A DNA stretch of 64,000 nucleotides, taken from assembly GCA_014379625.1 (NCBI GenBank), contig JACMLJ010000002.1:87306-151305 (forward strand), read 5' to 3'. The notes beneath the pieces were generated by a model. That model had not been told where the DNA came from. It was given only the letters and a program-made list of their open reading frames with translations, and searched no databases. This document shows, piece after piece, positions 53,850-63,784 of the stretch; the stretch's first letter is position 1, and every line of letters starts with the position of its first letter. A program made the translations under genes and the position numbers. The DNA comes from Ferruginibacter sp. GTDB lineage: Bacteria > Bacteroidota > Bacteroidia > Chitinophagales > Chitinophagaceae.

Positions 53850-54799
53850 TATTCGTACGATAAAAAAGAAGAAATGAAAGAACCTGCCCAACCGGTTCCA
53901 AAAGACAATATCAAACCCTCATTTTTATTTGCTTCAATTTCCTTCATCAGGTCTTTTACATTCACCAAAAAGTCGAGGCAATCAAGATGTGAGTATTTTG
54001 TTTGATTAGCTGAAAATACTTTTTCAATATCCAGGCCAGCCATTTGCAAACACTGGTTGATCAATATAGGATTGGCATTTTGGGTCACAATATAGGCGAC
54101 AGCATCCGCCGTTACATTCGATCTCTCCATCAGTTCCCGCAGGGTTTTCACATAATATTTGCAGAGGATCAAAGAGTCGTCGCGGTTAAGGTTAACCTCG
54201 TGGAACCTGCCGGCCGAGATGATCCTGCTGCTTTTAAGTGCGGGCCCTTTACCATTTTTTTTCAACAGCATTGCCCCTGAGCCATCAGACAATACACCAT
54301 AAGTACCCACCAGCCTGTTTACTGGATTATCAATTTTAACGTTGCCCAGTATGAGTATATTATTAATGCGTTCATTTTTATGGGCAATCTGCGAGGCAAG
54401 GGTCAGTGCATGATCGATATTTGCGCAATGGTTGCCATCAAGGTTCAATACATACGCATTATTAAGATCAAATTCGTATTGAATATACTGGCCAAGATTT
54501 TTTTTCTGCCGCTGGTCTTCTTCCTGTGCCAGTATTACCAGGTCAATTTCCCCTGGTTCCGTAGCAGCAGCTACAAATATGTCCTCTACCGTGTTGGTAA
54601 GCATTTCTTTATCTTCCAGCTTATCTTCTACCCTTATTGCGTTTACTTTTAATTCCGCTATCACAAAAGCGGCATAGGCTTCTTTATTGGGGAAAACGGA
54701 AGGTATATCTTCATCCCTAACCATCTCTATAAAGTCGGGAATGCTTACTTTGTTTTCAGGAACGTAATAGCTTATCTCTGCTATCTTTAAATCATACAT
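53849..54799 (-). CDS. KASIII-like (FabH-fold) enzyme with altered active site
   Basis: A 316-residue thiolase-fold protein. The nucleophilic Cys is probably C125 in LDGNHCANID, and VLSDGSGAMLL and FGTGWAGSF are KASIII-type landmarks. The usual H-Q-A-N motif reads Q-N-A-N (Q240) and the G-N-T-S position reads S-H-L-D (H271), so the standard Cys-His-Asn triad is not conserved. Such divergent members often act as acyl- or ester/amide-forming transferases rather than decarboxylative condensing enzymes. It is coupled to the carrier-loading ligase, suggesting it hands the carrier-bound unit to an acceptor. Confidence 0.82.
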   Translation of the reverse strand: MYDLKIAEISYYVPENKVSIPDFIEMVRDEDIPSVFPNKEAYAAFVIAELKVNAIRVEDKLEDKEMLTNTVEDIFVAAATEPGEIDLVILAQEEDQRQKKNLGQYIQYEFDLNNAYVLNLDGNHCANIDHALTLASQIAHKNERINNILILGNVKIDNPVNRLVGTYGVLSDGSGAMLLKKNGKGPALKSSRIISAGRFHEVNLNRDDSLILCKYYVKTLRELMERSNVTADAVAYIVTQNANPILINQCLQMAGLDIEKVFSANQTKYSHLDCLDFLVNVKDLMKEIEANKNEGLILSFGTGWAGSFISSFLSYE

Positions 54800-55003
54800 C
54801 GGCAGTTGTTGTTGGGTTATTATTCATAAATCCTTTCTATTCCTTAAGTATCATTTCCTTTAAACAATTGCGGAGGTTATATACTGGCTATTCACCGCTA
54901 CACCATCAAAATATTTTTTAAACCGGTTAAAAAAATTCGTGACAATTCATACATGTCTGGCGTAGCAATCATTGTTCAAAAATTTTTATCAAACATTCCA
55001 AAC

Positions 55004-56605
55004 TTATTCTTCTTTAGAAATTTTAAGGTGATGCTGCAACAGTTTTGCGAAATCCTTCGAGTAAAGTGGTTCAAACATAGTTGAATGTTCACCTTCGATC
55101 TGGTACAGTGTCACCGTCTTTGCGCAACTCTTCCACTTGTTTTTGGTTTCTTCCTCTAAAGGCATTTTGCTGAAACGTATGTTCCTTGTTTTATCGAGAA
55201 AACGATAACGATCTTTCGCATAAAAAACAAGGATATCCCCGTCAAACTTTTTTAACTGGTAACGTTCAAATGCATTTTCAAATTTTTGTTCAAATTGCCT
55301 GAAAACAGCAGTTCCAATATCCTCCACTTCTAACCGGTACACTTTATTTACTAAAGATTTCAGGCTACTGATTTTGTATCCCAGTGCATCTTTAGGATAC
55401 CTGGTTAATAGAAAAGTTTCAAAGTGCAGTTTTAAAAAAGCTTTTGACGCAAGTTTTTTTATTTTGCCCGGAATATGGTAAAAATTTTTAAAGGTTGCCG
55501 GTTCCGGGTCTTCATTATTTGGCAGTATCACATCGAACATTGCCAATAACTTTACCTGTTTACCCATTGCTTTCAGTTCGCGAGCCATTTCCAGAGCAAT
55601 CAATCCTCCAATACAATGACCGGACAATGCATAGGGCCCTTCCCTGTCTATGAGTAGTAGCTCATTCACATACTTAGCCGCAATCCCTTCAATGCTATCC
55701 GGAAACTTTTCAAGTTCGTCAATGTTTGAGGGTTGCTGAACCCCATATACGGGCTGGTCTTCATCCAGCATATACGCGAATTTTTCAAAGGTAAATGCTG
55801 ATCCACCCCCGCCGCAAACTATATAAAGTGGCATTTTATCGTTGCCGGCCTTTATGGGAACAATCGAACTGCTATAAGTGGATGGCCATTGCTGATACCC
55901 GTTTAAAGTTGATTGCCGGTGGATAGACAGATCATTACCAGGCTGTTTACGGAGATAACCCGCAAGTTGAGCGATGGTGGGGTAAATGAAAAAGTATTTC
56001 ATATCCAGGTCAAGGTCAAACTCTTTCCGAACAGCGGAAATAACTTTTAAAGCCTGTAAAGAACTTCCTCCAAGCCGGAAGAAGTTAGCTTCTATGCTGA
56101 TCGCTTCTAATCCTAGTAATTCCTGTACAATAGCTGCCAGTTTAGTTTCTGTTTCATTTCGGGGTGCCAAATATGCCTTGTCTTTTAATTCCACTTTGCC
56201 GGGTTCCGGTAAGGCTTCCTTATCTATATTACCATGTGGGGTCAGGGGAAATTTTTCTAAACATACCCATAATGCAGGTATCATGTGGGCGGGCAGTTTC
56301 CTGTCTAAATATTGTATAAAATCCAGTTGATTAAATACCCCGCTTTTAGGAACAATATATGCTATTAGTCTCCTGGTGCCTTCTTTGTCTTCGTTGTAAA
56401 GCACTACCGCCTGGCTCACCTGTTCACACTGAAGCAGCACAAGTTCAATATCTTCAATTTTCACTTTGATCCCATTATGCCTGAAGTAGGGCATATAATT
56501 GCCAGGTGGATCATCACCGGGCGCATTCATCAATTGTTTCGGCGCTGTGAGCTGAGCCTTTTGTGATAGGTTCGTAATAGTTTCATTTAAGATACTATCA
56601 GACAT
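55004..56605 (-). CDS. Truncated A domain-PCP-thioesterase with Cys nucleophile
   Basis: A 533-residue NRPS fragment. It begins with only the C-terminal adenylation subdomain: a degraded A8 region (GIKVKIEDIELVLL) and A10 PLTPHGNIDKEALP. No N-terminal adenylation lobe is present, so it cannot activate a substrate itself. A PCP follows (LGGSSL, ~179), then a type I thioesterase (~250-530) whose nucleophile motif is GHCIGG, i.e. Cys for Ser, with a late EGEHS His. Cys thioesterases are known in beta-lactone (obafluorin) and beta-lactam (sulfazecin) NRPSs but also elsewhere. The PCP must be loaded in trans. Confidence 0.88.
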   Translation of the reverse strand: MSDSILNETITNLSQKAQLTAPKQLMNAPGDDPPGNYMPYFRHNGIKVKIEDIELVLLQCEQVSQAVVLYNEDKEGTRRLIAYIVPKSGVFNQLDFIQYLDRKLPAHMIPALWVCLEKFPLTPHGNIDKEALPEPGKVELKDKAYLAPRNETETKLAAIVQELLGLEAISIEANFFRLGGSSLQALKVISAVRKEFDLDLDMKYFFIYPTIAQLAGYLRKQPGNDLSIHRQSTLNGYQQWPSTYSSSIVPIKAGNDKMPLYIVCGGGGSAFTFEKFAYMLDEDQPVYGVQQPSNIDELEKFPDSIEGIAAKYVNELLLIDREGPYALSGHCIGGLIALEMARELKAMGKQVKLLAMFDVILPNNEDPEPATFKNFYHIPGKIKKLASKAFLKLHFETFLLTRYPKDALGYKISSLKSLVNKVYRLEVEDIGTAVFRQFEQKFENAFERYQLKKFDGDILVFYAKDRYRFLDKTRNIRFSKMPLEEETKNKWKSCAKTVTLYQIEGEHSTMFEPLYSKDFAKLLQHHLKISKEE

Positions 56606-56830
56606 GGGTAAAAAAATTTAAATATACTTGCTGTTTGGGTATCAACCTCTTCTATTAATTTCATGTCAATTTTTCATGAAGCCAATAGTAAAATTAGTTT
56701 GTACGGGAGGAACCTGGATTTGTGGATTTAGCAGTAATAAAACTGATTACGGATTGGTATTGCGGGGTTATTCAGTTTAGAAAGGTAAAATACTGTTTTT
56801 ATTTCTGTTGTTAAAATATTTTTTAAAAAT

Positions 56831-59761
56831 TTATAATGCTTCAGGAACCATTTCTGCCAATTTAATAACATCCCGGGTTAATTCAACCAGTTCCGGAAGC
56901 AATACATACACAGGCATTAGCGATCTCTTAACGGGATTATCTGCGACAGCGTCCTTACTATTTAGCACATCTTGAAGTACGTGGGCAAATTCCTGATTAT
57001 TGGGTGGTAAAAGCATATCATCATGATCACCCGGGACTTTATGTATTTTTATTCCTTTTAATGCATAAGGCTTCCAGCCTAAAAATTCTGCATCCTCCAG
57101 GTAAAATACTTTTATTTTTGAACTAAAGAGTTCAATACAAATGTCAAGCGGTTTTACCACATAATTTTTTAAAGCGAATTCATGCTTTTCCTGGGCGTTC
57201 TGAATATCCAGGTAAAAACCCCGCACTTCAATTTTTTCTTTAAAGCCCAACCTTGCCAGCAAACTAATATACCTGAGCTTCAGGCACCATAGCTGAAATT
57301 TAAGCGATTTTTGAGGATGCTGTACAAAGGACTTTAACACATGAAACAACCTGGGGAATAACTGAATAGTGTTTTTTTTGATTTTTTTACTCAGCCTGCT
57401 GGTTTTGCCCGGTTGCTCCAAATCGTAATCGATCATTCCAAGTAGCTTAATCTCCTTATTCATGGCTTTTAATTGCTTAGCCATTTCAAAAGCAATTACG
57501 GACCCTGCGGAAAAACCAAGTAAAGAATACGGCCCGGCAGGATTGTGCTGCACTATTTCTGAAATATAAAAAGCGGCCATTTCTTCTATTACTTCCAGGG
57601 TTTCATCATCGCCATCCATACCTTTCGCTTTCACCCCGTATACCGGCTGATCTTTATCCATATACCTGGCGATATTATTGAAGATCATCACATCAAGCCC
57701 GGCCCCATGAATAATATATAAAGGGTCTTTTTTCCCCGTAGGTTTTATGGGCACTAATGACTTCCATTTATTAACAATACCCCGGTTTTCCAGGACTTCG
57801 GCAAGTTTGGAAATGGTAGAATACTGGAATAAAGTAGAGGGGGGCAATCGCTTACCCGTTTGATTTTGGATACGCGTCATCACTTCAATGGCAATTAAGG
57901 AATGTCCTCCCAATTCAAAAAAATTATCCGTAAGGCCAATGTTTTCGATACCAAGGAGATCGGTCCAGATACCCGCTATGAATTTTTCGTTGGATGTATA
58001 TAATTTAACAGGAACCTGCTCCTCTTTGTCGGTATTGAAGGAAGGTTCCGGCAGGGCGTTCCGGTCTATTTTACCATTAGGCGTTAAGGGCAGGGAAGTC
58101 AATATTTCAAAATGCGAGGGTACCATATAACCGGGCAGCTTTTGGGCCAGCGATTTCTTCCATCCCGTAACTTGTTCTTTTGAAACTGCAGGAGAAGGGT
58201 AACTACTTAGTTTGGTAAATCCATTTATAAAAGCAGGCTTTAGTCCCGTTGCCGATGGTTCTGCCTCCCTTTCATGCCCGGGAACAATATAGGCTACCAG
58301 GCGTGGGTCGTTCAGTTTATTTTTCTTGCACAATACAACAGCCTCCTGGATGCCTGCAATAGTTTGAAGGGTGTTTTCAATCTCCCCTGCTTCTATGCGG
58401 TAGCCCCTTATTTTTATCTGGCTGTCTATTCTGCCAAAGCATTGTATTTCACCACCGGGTAAAAGTTTTCCAAGGTCACCTGTGCGGTACATTTTCCTGG
58501 AAGCATCAAGCGGATGCCTGATAAACTTTTCTTTTGTCTGGGCTTCCAGGTTCAAATATCCCCGTGCCAGTCCATCCCCGCAGATGCCAATTTCACCGGT
58601 AACCCCAATGGGCAAAGGTTTCATAGCATTATCTAATATATACACTTCGGTATTATGAATGGGCTTACCTATCGTAATGATTTCATCCGTTTCAAATACC
58701 TGTTTGCCGGTTGAGTAAATAGTTGTCTCCGTGGGCCCATACATATTCCAAAGCGAGGCGCAAACCGGAATTAACTGGTTCGCTAAATCCCTCGATAAAG
58801 GTTCACCACAGCAGAGCACTTTAATATCCATCTTTTTTTTCCAGCCCGAAAAAAGCAACATTTTCCATGTAGCAGGGGTAGCCTGCATTACAGATACTTT
58901 TTTTTCCTCCATTATTCTCAGCAGCTCCACGCCGTTCCTGGTGGTTTCAGTATCCGCCAAAATAATGGAGCCACCGACAATTAAAGGGAGAAATAATTCC
59001 AGGCCCGCTATATCAAATGCAATGGTGGTTACGGCCAGCAAAATATCCCCGCTACAAAAGCCGGGAAGTTCCAGCATGCTGTATAAAAGGTTGACTAAAC
59101 TACGATGCTCAATTAATACCCCTTTTGGTTTACCTGTTGATCCGGAAGTATACAACAGGTAAACGAGATCCTTTGCAGACACCACAACCGGGGGTGGGGT
59201 AACCGTAAAGGATAATGATTCGGCCAATGCATTTTCAATAAAAATTTTATTGGGGGAATGATGGAACTTTTTACTGTAATTTTTTGAGGTGATAAGGATT
59301 TTTGCGGAGGCATCGGCTAAAATATACCTGATACGGTCATCGGGGTATTCCGGATCAAGCGGGATATAAGCTGCTCCTGCTTTCATTATGGCCAATAATG
59401 TCACCAGCATTTCCGGTGAACGATCGAGTGCAACACCAACAAAATCTCCAACATGCAGTCCCTCCCAAATAAGATACTGTGCAAGGCGATTTGACTTTTC
59501 ATCCAGTTCCTGGTAGCTCATTTCCTGCTCCTGAAAAACAAGGGCAATCTTGTGCGGGTTACTGAGTGTCACCTGCCTGATGAGTTCATGAAGGGATTGG
59601 GTGCAAGAATAATTAGCATCGTTTTGGTTCACTTGTTTCAATTTATGAGTAATTTTTCTTCTAGTGATCACCGGGTACTCATCCCTGTACAATAGGAATA
59701 GTATATTGGTTTTAACATAGGTTTCCACCAAAGCCGGCAAAACGGCATTTGAAGAACACAA
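56831..59761 (-). CDS. NRPS A-PCP-TE protein (Gly-like pocket), no condensation domain
   Basis: About 976 residues. The first ~50 residues are unassigned and the true start may be internal. The adenylation domain (~55-600) has YTSGSTGKPKG and NGKIDRNALP; PCP (~620) has LGGHSL; TE (~750) has GFSAGS. Reading the pocket by eye gives DILQLCMIYK, nearest to Gly-type codes (DILQLGLIWK) with changes at three positions. No condensation domain is present, so it may act as a starter or a free-standing loading-and-release protein. Its PCP and TE are close copies of those in 30479-34621. It is the first gene of the minus-strand cluster. Confidence 0.92.
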   Translation of the reverse strand: MCSSNAVLPALVETYVKTNILFLLYRDEYPVITRRKITHKLKQVNQNDANYSCTQSLHELIRQVTLSNPHKIALVFQEQEMSYQELDEKSNRLAQYLIWEGLHVGDFVGVALDRSPEMLVTLLAIMKAGAAYIPLDPEYPDDRIRYILADASAKILITSKNYSKKFHHSPNKIFIENALAESLSFTVTPPPVVVSAKDLVYLLYTSGSTGKPKGVLIEHRSLVNLLYSMLELPGFCSGDILLAVTTIAFDIAGLELFLPLIVGGSIILADTETTRNGVELLRIMEEKKVSVMQATPATWKMLLFSGWKKKMDIKVLCCGEPLSRDLANQLIPVCASLWNMYGPTETTIYSTGKQVFETDEIITIGKPIHNTEVYILDNAMKPLPIGVTGEIGICGDGLARGYLNLEAQTKEKFIRHPLDASRKMYRTGDLGKLLPGGEIQCFGRIDSQIKIRGYRIEAGEIENTLQTIAGIQEAVVLCKKNKLNDPRLVAYIVPGHEREAEPSATGLKPAFINGFTKLSSYPSPAVSKEQVTGWKKSLAQKLPGYMVPSHFEILTSLPLTPNGKIDRNALPEPSFNTDKEEQVPVKLYTSNEKFIAGIWTDLLGIENIGLTDNFFELGGHSLIAIEVMTRIQNQTGKRLPPSTLFQYSTISKLAEVLENRGIVNKWKSLVPIKPTGKKDPLYIIHGAGLDVMIFNNIARYMDKDQPVYGVKAKGMDGDDETLEVIEEMAAFYISEIVQHNPAGPYSLLGFSAGSVIAFEMAKQLKAMNKEIKLLGMIDYDLEQPGKTSRLSKKIKKNTIQLFPRLFHVLKSFVQHPQKSLKFQLWCLKLRYISLLARLGFKEKIEVRGFYLDIQNAQEKHEFALKNYVVKPLDICIELFSSKIKVFYLEDAEFLGWKPYALKGIKIHKVPGDHDDMLLPPNNQEFAHVLQDVLNSKDAVADNPVKRSLMPVYVLLPELVELTRDVIKLAEMVPEAL

Positions 59762-60594
59762 AGTTCTATAACGACATTATCAATAATTTATTTTAAACGA
59801 GGTTGACGGCAAGCATGATTCAGCATAGTATAAACCTTGAAGGTGTATACTACTGCCTGTTTTCAACAGTACGGTTGTTGTTAATACCGGTAAAGCCTGC
59901 ACGGCTTAAATAATATAAAATGGAAATTTATAGCTGGTTGATCTATTCGTATAAAAAGAGTATAATTTACAGACTTCAATGCAAACAACAAAACCGAAAA
60001 TGCACAATTTTTCAACCTATTTTCAAAAATAGGATGTGCAAAATGAGGGACGATTTTATTCCTTCTTGTTTTAAAACTAACAGGAAGAATCATTGAAGGG
60101 TAAATTGGGTAAATCTTTATAAATAAAAATAGCAGGATATAAGTTTTTGTACTGGTTTTTGGAGGGAATTGGAATTTTACAGTTCCTAAAGATTTAAAAA
60201 TACATAAAATTCGCTATCAATTCAAAACAAATTAAAAATAAAATATAATTGAAATAGAAATGAAAATTACGCAGCACTTTCATTTTCATTTTGCTTCCGG
60301 TACGCAACAAAACAATATACCCATCTGCCTGCATGTTTTTATATGCGCAAGAGCAGAAAATACTGCAACCAGCCGCCACTTTTGAGTAGATTATTTATTA
60401 ATGAAATTGAGGCTTTGTTACATTAGCACATTAGCAAATTAGCTAATTAGCTAATTTTTTCTGTTATTACCTTCATGAATTATCTCCGGCTTTATTGCAA
60501 GAACATTATGATAAATAATTTATATTTATTACATTAGCCTTATGAATGGGTCTACCTGTTCAACCCTCCGTAAAAACATTAGCTCCGTACCCGG
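59762..60594. other. Upstream intergenic region of the cluster
   Basis: About 830 AT-rich bases lie between the divergent NRPS and recombinase genes. They hold the third copy of the dispersed repeat (60345-60462). The short open frames in it look like chance. The cluster's promoter should lie here; a TATTTTTG on the minus strand at 60024-60031 is the only -7-like match I noticed, with no -33 partner. Confidence 0.45.
60345..60462 (+). repeat. Copy 3 (partial) of the dispersed intergenic repeat
   Basis: It shares the AGTAGATTATTTATTAATGA core and the TTACATTAGCACATTAGC block with copy 1 and the same order with copy 2, but ends in extra TTAGCTAA repeats instead of the CTTCC/TTTTAATCGC half. 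Confidence 0.6.
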
Positions 60595-62358
60595 ATGATC
60601 CAGATAAAAAAAATATTTCACAGGGGTGATTATCGAATTGCCATTTACTTCCCGATTGATGCAGGGTTGAAGAAAAAGGTACGGCAGGCAGGCGCTGTCT
60701 GGAGCCAAACGCATTGTTGCTGGTATGTGGCATACAGTAAAGAAAAGTACAATGAACTACAGGTTATTTTTCCTGAAATAAAAGTATTAAAGGATGAGAC
60801 GGACACCAGTCAAACTCCAGCCGATCCCGATCCCGCAATAATTCCGCCCGGCAATATAGCGTCCGGCATTTTACCCGACCCGGACAATCCACTGCCACCT
60901 GCGGTTAGCCATGAAACTGCTACGGTACCCGTGTATGGAAACTGGGAGGGGAAACTAAAGTTGCACAGTGATATAGGTAAATATTGGGTACTGGGCATTC
61001 CTTATATCGAAAAAACCAGTAAGGCATTATTGTCTATTAAGGGTGTTTACTGGAATAAAAAAGAAAGTGCCTACCTTATAATCAGACATATTACGGTAAA
61101 AACAAAAGTAGAAGCGCTGCTGGGCATTAGCAATGTGCTGCCGGCCAATTATTATAAGAGTACAGAAGAGGATCAGTATAGCACCGGCGAAATGATTGCC
61201 GGCATTCATACCACTGATAAAAAAACCATCAAATTAACGGTACCAGCGGTAGCTTCATTAATACAACAGGTAAAGAGATGGCAGGGCGTGCGGTTTAGCA
61301 AAACAGACAATGCGTATATTTTACCTGCCACACCGGATATATTAATTAACCTGGCTACACTTGCTGCTCAAACGGGAACCAGGTTAGTGAACCAGTTACC
61401 GAAGGGTTATGTCCGAAAAGAATATGCACCGAACAGGAAAAAAATAAAGTTTACCATTGTGCTGGACAACCTGCAAAAAAAAACCCCCGTACAGGCACAA
61501 ACCTATGTAAACGCCATGATGGATTATTTGATGGCATTAAATTATAGCGCCAGCACACTGAGAAATTATACAGATGCGTTCCTGAATTTTTTACACCAGC
61601 ACCAATACAAAAACCCGGATGATCTAACAGCGGTTGATATTGTAAAACACCTGGCAAAAATGATGTACAATGGATTATCGGCGTCAACGGCCGACACATT
61701 AATTAATGCATTGATGTTTTATTACAGGAATGTGTTAAAGAGAGAAAACTTTGAAATAGTATTACCGCGGCCTAAGAAGGAGAAGAAGTTACCGGGTGTA
61801 CTTACGATGGCAGAGTGTTTTAGTATATTCAATGCGATCAAAAATCCCAAGCACCGGTTATTACTCTTATTGGGATATGGCGCCGGGCTTAGGTTGGATG
61901 AAATTGTAAATTTACAATGGGGCGATATACTGATGGCTGAATTTAAGATACATCTCAAAGCTGCCAAGGGCAATAAAGACAGGATCGTGATGCTACCTTT
62001 TTCCATTGTTAGTTATCTTGAAAACTATAAGCAGTTGCATGAAGGAACTACCTGGGTATTTGAGGGGCAATATGCGGGCGAGGCCTACAGTCCGAGGACA
62101 GTGCAACAGGTAATGCACAATGCGGTGATAAAAGCGGGTTTAGAAAAGAAAGCAAGTGTGCATACCCTTCGCCATAGTTTTGCCACGCACCTGCTTGAAG
62201 CCGGTACGGACATCCGTTATATACAGGGATTGCTGGGGCACAGCAGTATCAGCACCACCACCATTTATACCCACTTGACCAATACTGCGGTAAAGAAAGT
62301 ACAAAGCCCTTTAGACAATATGATGAACAAGATCAATGACAAAAGAAAATTAGAATGA
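60595..62358 (+). CDS. Tyrosine recombinase/integrase with three-repeat N-terminus
   Basis: A 587-residue site-specific recombinase. The catalytic domain (~385-575) has the first Arg in GYGAGLRLDEIVNLQW, HTLRHSFATHLL with H-x-x-R, GHSSISTTTIYTHL with the trailing His and nucleophilic Tyr. A SAM-like core-binding domain precedes it (~290-370). Residues 1-270 hold three degenerate copies of a ~75-residue unit centred on AGAVWSQTHCCWYV, IKGVYWNKKESAYLI and WQGVRFSKTDNAYIL. Such N-terminal repeats are not part of standard integrases (~300-400 residues). It may be an integron-like or element-specific recombinase. Confidence 0.88.
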   Translation: MIQIKKIFHRGDYRIAIYFPIDAGLKKKVRQAGAVWSQTHCCWYVAYSKEKYNELQVIFPEIKVLKDETDTSQTPADPDPAIIPPGNIASGILPDPDNPLPPAVSHETATVPVYGNWEGKLKLHSDIGKYWVLGIPYIEKTSKALLSIKGVYWNKKESAYLIIRHITVKTKVEALLGISNVLPANYYKSTEEDQYSTGEMIAGIHTTDKKTIKLTVPAVASLIQQVKRWQGVRFSKTDNAYILPATPDILINLATLAAQTGTRLVNQLPKGYVRKEYAPNRKKIKFTIVLDNLQKKTPVQAQTYVNAMMDYLMALNYSASTLRNYTDAFLNFLHQHQYKNPDDLTAVDIVKHLAKMMYNGLSASTADTLINALMFYYRNVLKRENFEIVLPRPKKEKKLPGVLTMAECFSIFNAIKNPKHRLLLLLGYGAGLRLDEIVNLQWGDILMAEFKIHLKAAKGNKDRIVMLPFSIVSYLENYKQLHEGTTWVFEGQYAGEAYSPRTVQQVMHNAVIKAGLEKKASVHTLRHSFATHLLEAGTDIRYIQGLLGHSSISTTTIYTHLTNTAVKKVQSPLDNMMNKINDKRKLE

Positions 62359-62360
62359 GT

Positions 62361-62478
62361 GCCCTGAGCGAAGCCGAAGGATGGAGCCGTCCTGAGCGAA
62401 GTCGAAGGATAGTCCTCAGCGGAGTCGAAGGATGGTTCTGAGCGAAGTCGAAGGATGGCCCTGAGCGGAGTCGACGCC
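62361..62478. repeat. Five tandem copies of a CCTGAGCGAAGTCGAAGGATGG-type repeat
   Basis: Starting three bases after the recombinase stop, about five imperfect copies of an unit C-C-T-G-A-G-C-G-A-A-G-T-C-G-A-A-G-G-A follow head to tail. This sequence family is very common between bacterial genes. Its position right behind the recombinase raises the possibility of a recombination target, but no proof is visible. Confidence 0.75.
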
Positions 62479-63069
62479 TATTTTATGGAGGCATTAACTT
62501 ATCTATTAACCTTCTAAAGCGTAGCGGCCGACAGGCGATGGATCCTTTTAGATTATGAATACCAGTCGGCAATAACAAAAGCATAAAAATCACAAAACAA
62601 CAGATTTGTAACGGGCAAACTATTTCCTGGCGATTATAAATAGTATTTTGTACTTTGTACCATTAATTCGAGATTACCTCCGTATTTTATGTAACTGAGG
62701 GAAGGCTTTGCCGTTCTTAAAAAGGACGATCAATCATCTGATTAACCTGGGCCTGGTTTGCAAGATAGCCACGAAAATGCCCACATAGTTCGTAAAAAGC
62801 GAACGCTCTTCAGGCTGTTTACAGTACTGAACATAAGGCAATCAAATTGCCTGAAAGTTATGCGATGAATTGGTCATGTAAAATGCAGTTATACGCTGTT
62901 GTAACCTTTTTGCCCCCAAACAATAATCAAGCAACAATCATTAAATTTTAATGGAAACCACGAAGTTTATGCAGCTATAAACAAGTTGCGCGTCACCCAA
63001 ACGCTTTCACTGTAAACTTAAAAGCTTATATTGGCAGTATTGAATTGTCAGATATTTTAATCAAAGAAT
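62479..63069. other. Intergenic, no gene recognised
   Basis: Nearly 600 bases without a convincing coding frame, a strong hairpin or a repeat that I can match elsewhere in the window. Confidence 0.45.
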
Positions 63070-63495
63070 ATGAATAAAACTGGACCAATAATAGTGATAG
63101 AAGACGATAGTGACGACCAAGAACTATTAAACGAAGTTTTTAAGGAACTTAATTTTAAAAATGAAATAATATTTTTTGGAGAAGGTGAAAAAGCACTTGA
63201 CTATTTGATCAAGGCAGCGATTGAACCATTTCTTATTCTGTCGGACATTAATATGCCTAAGCTGAATGGCATAGAATTAAGAGAAAAAATTCATACAAAT
63301 GAAGACTTAAGAATAAAATGCATTCCTTATTTATTCTTTTCAACAAGTGCTGAACAAAAGCATGTTGTTGACGCATATTCCAAGTCGGTGCAAGGATTTT
63401 TTGTCAAACCAAGTTCCTTTGATAAATTAAAACGTACAATAAAAATAATCATAGAATATTGGCAGGAATGCGAGTCCCCCAATTACATTAAATGA
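63070..63495 (+). CDS. Single-domain response regulator
   Basis: A 141-residue stand-alone receiver domain: acidic residues in VIEDDSDDQEL, phospho-acceptor Asp in LSDINMPKLNG, S/T in FFSTSAEQ and conserved Lys in FFVKPSSF. The DDSDDQEL start is that of Bacteroidota receiver proteins of the Rcp1-like group, which usually pair with phytochrome or PAS kinases. No output domain or kinase is next to it here. Confidence 0.9.
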   Translation: MNKTGPIIVIEDDSDDQELLNEVFKELNFKNEIIFFGEGEKALDYLIKAAIEPFLILSDINMPKLNGIELREKIHTNEDLRIKCIPYLFFSTSAEQKHVVDAYSKSVQGFFVKPSSFDKLKRTIKIIIEYWQECESPNYIK

Positions 63496-63784
63496 CAGAA
63501 TCGTTGATAAATTCATAATATAATTGGCACTTCCCAAAGGAATAAGGGCGAACGCACAACAATGCATTGCCAAAAGTCAGGGCGGGACATTGGTACTTCG
63601 GCTTCAGTTCGCTATCAGCTTTGGTTTGGGGCTGGACTCTTTCTAAGAAACTTTTCGGTAATTTTACAATCATCATACTTTTTAAGCATTTCCACCGGGC
63701 GGGACCAGCATCGATTCCCTGCCCTTCGGCAATGCAAAACGTTGGCTGCAACTTTATTTTGCACTTCAATAAAAATGACATCTA

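Noticed and set aside
59881..60379. Short leftward frames upstream of the NRPS genes
   Set aside because: Composition is AT-driven, no family or membrane pattern is convincing, and one overlaps the dispersed repeat.
62361..62478. CRISPR array
   Set aside because: The units are contiguous imperfect tandem repeats without spacers.
63496..63784. Overlapping short frames on both strands between the response regulator and the last gene
   Set aside because: Several overlapping frames in both directions with no protein-like features suggest a non-coding repeat-like region.
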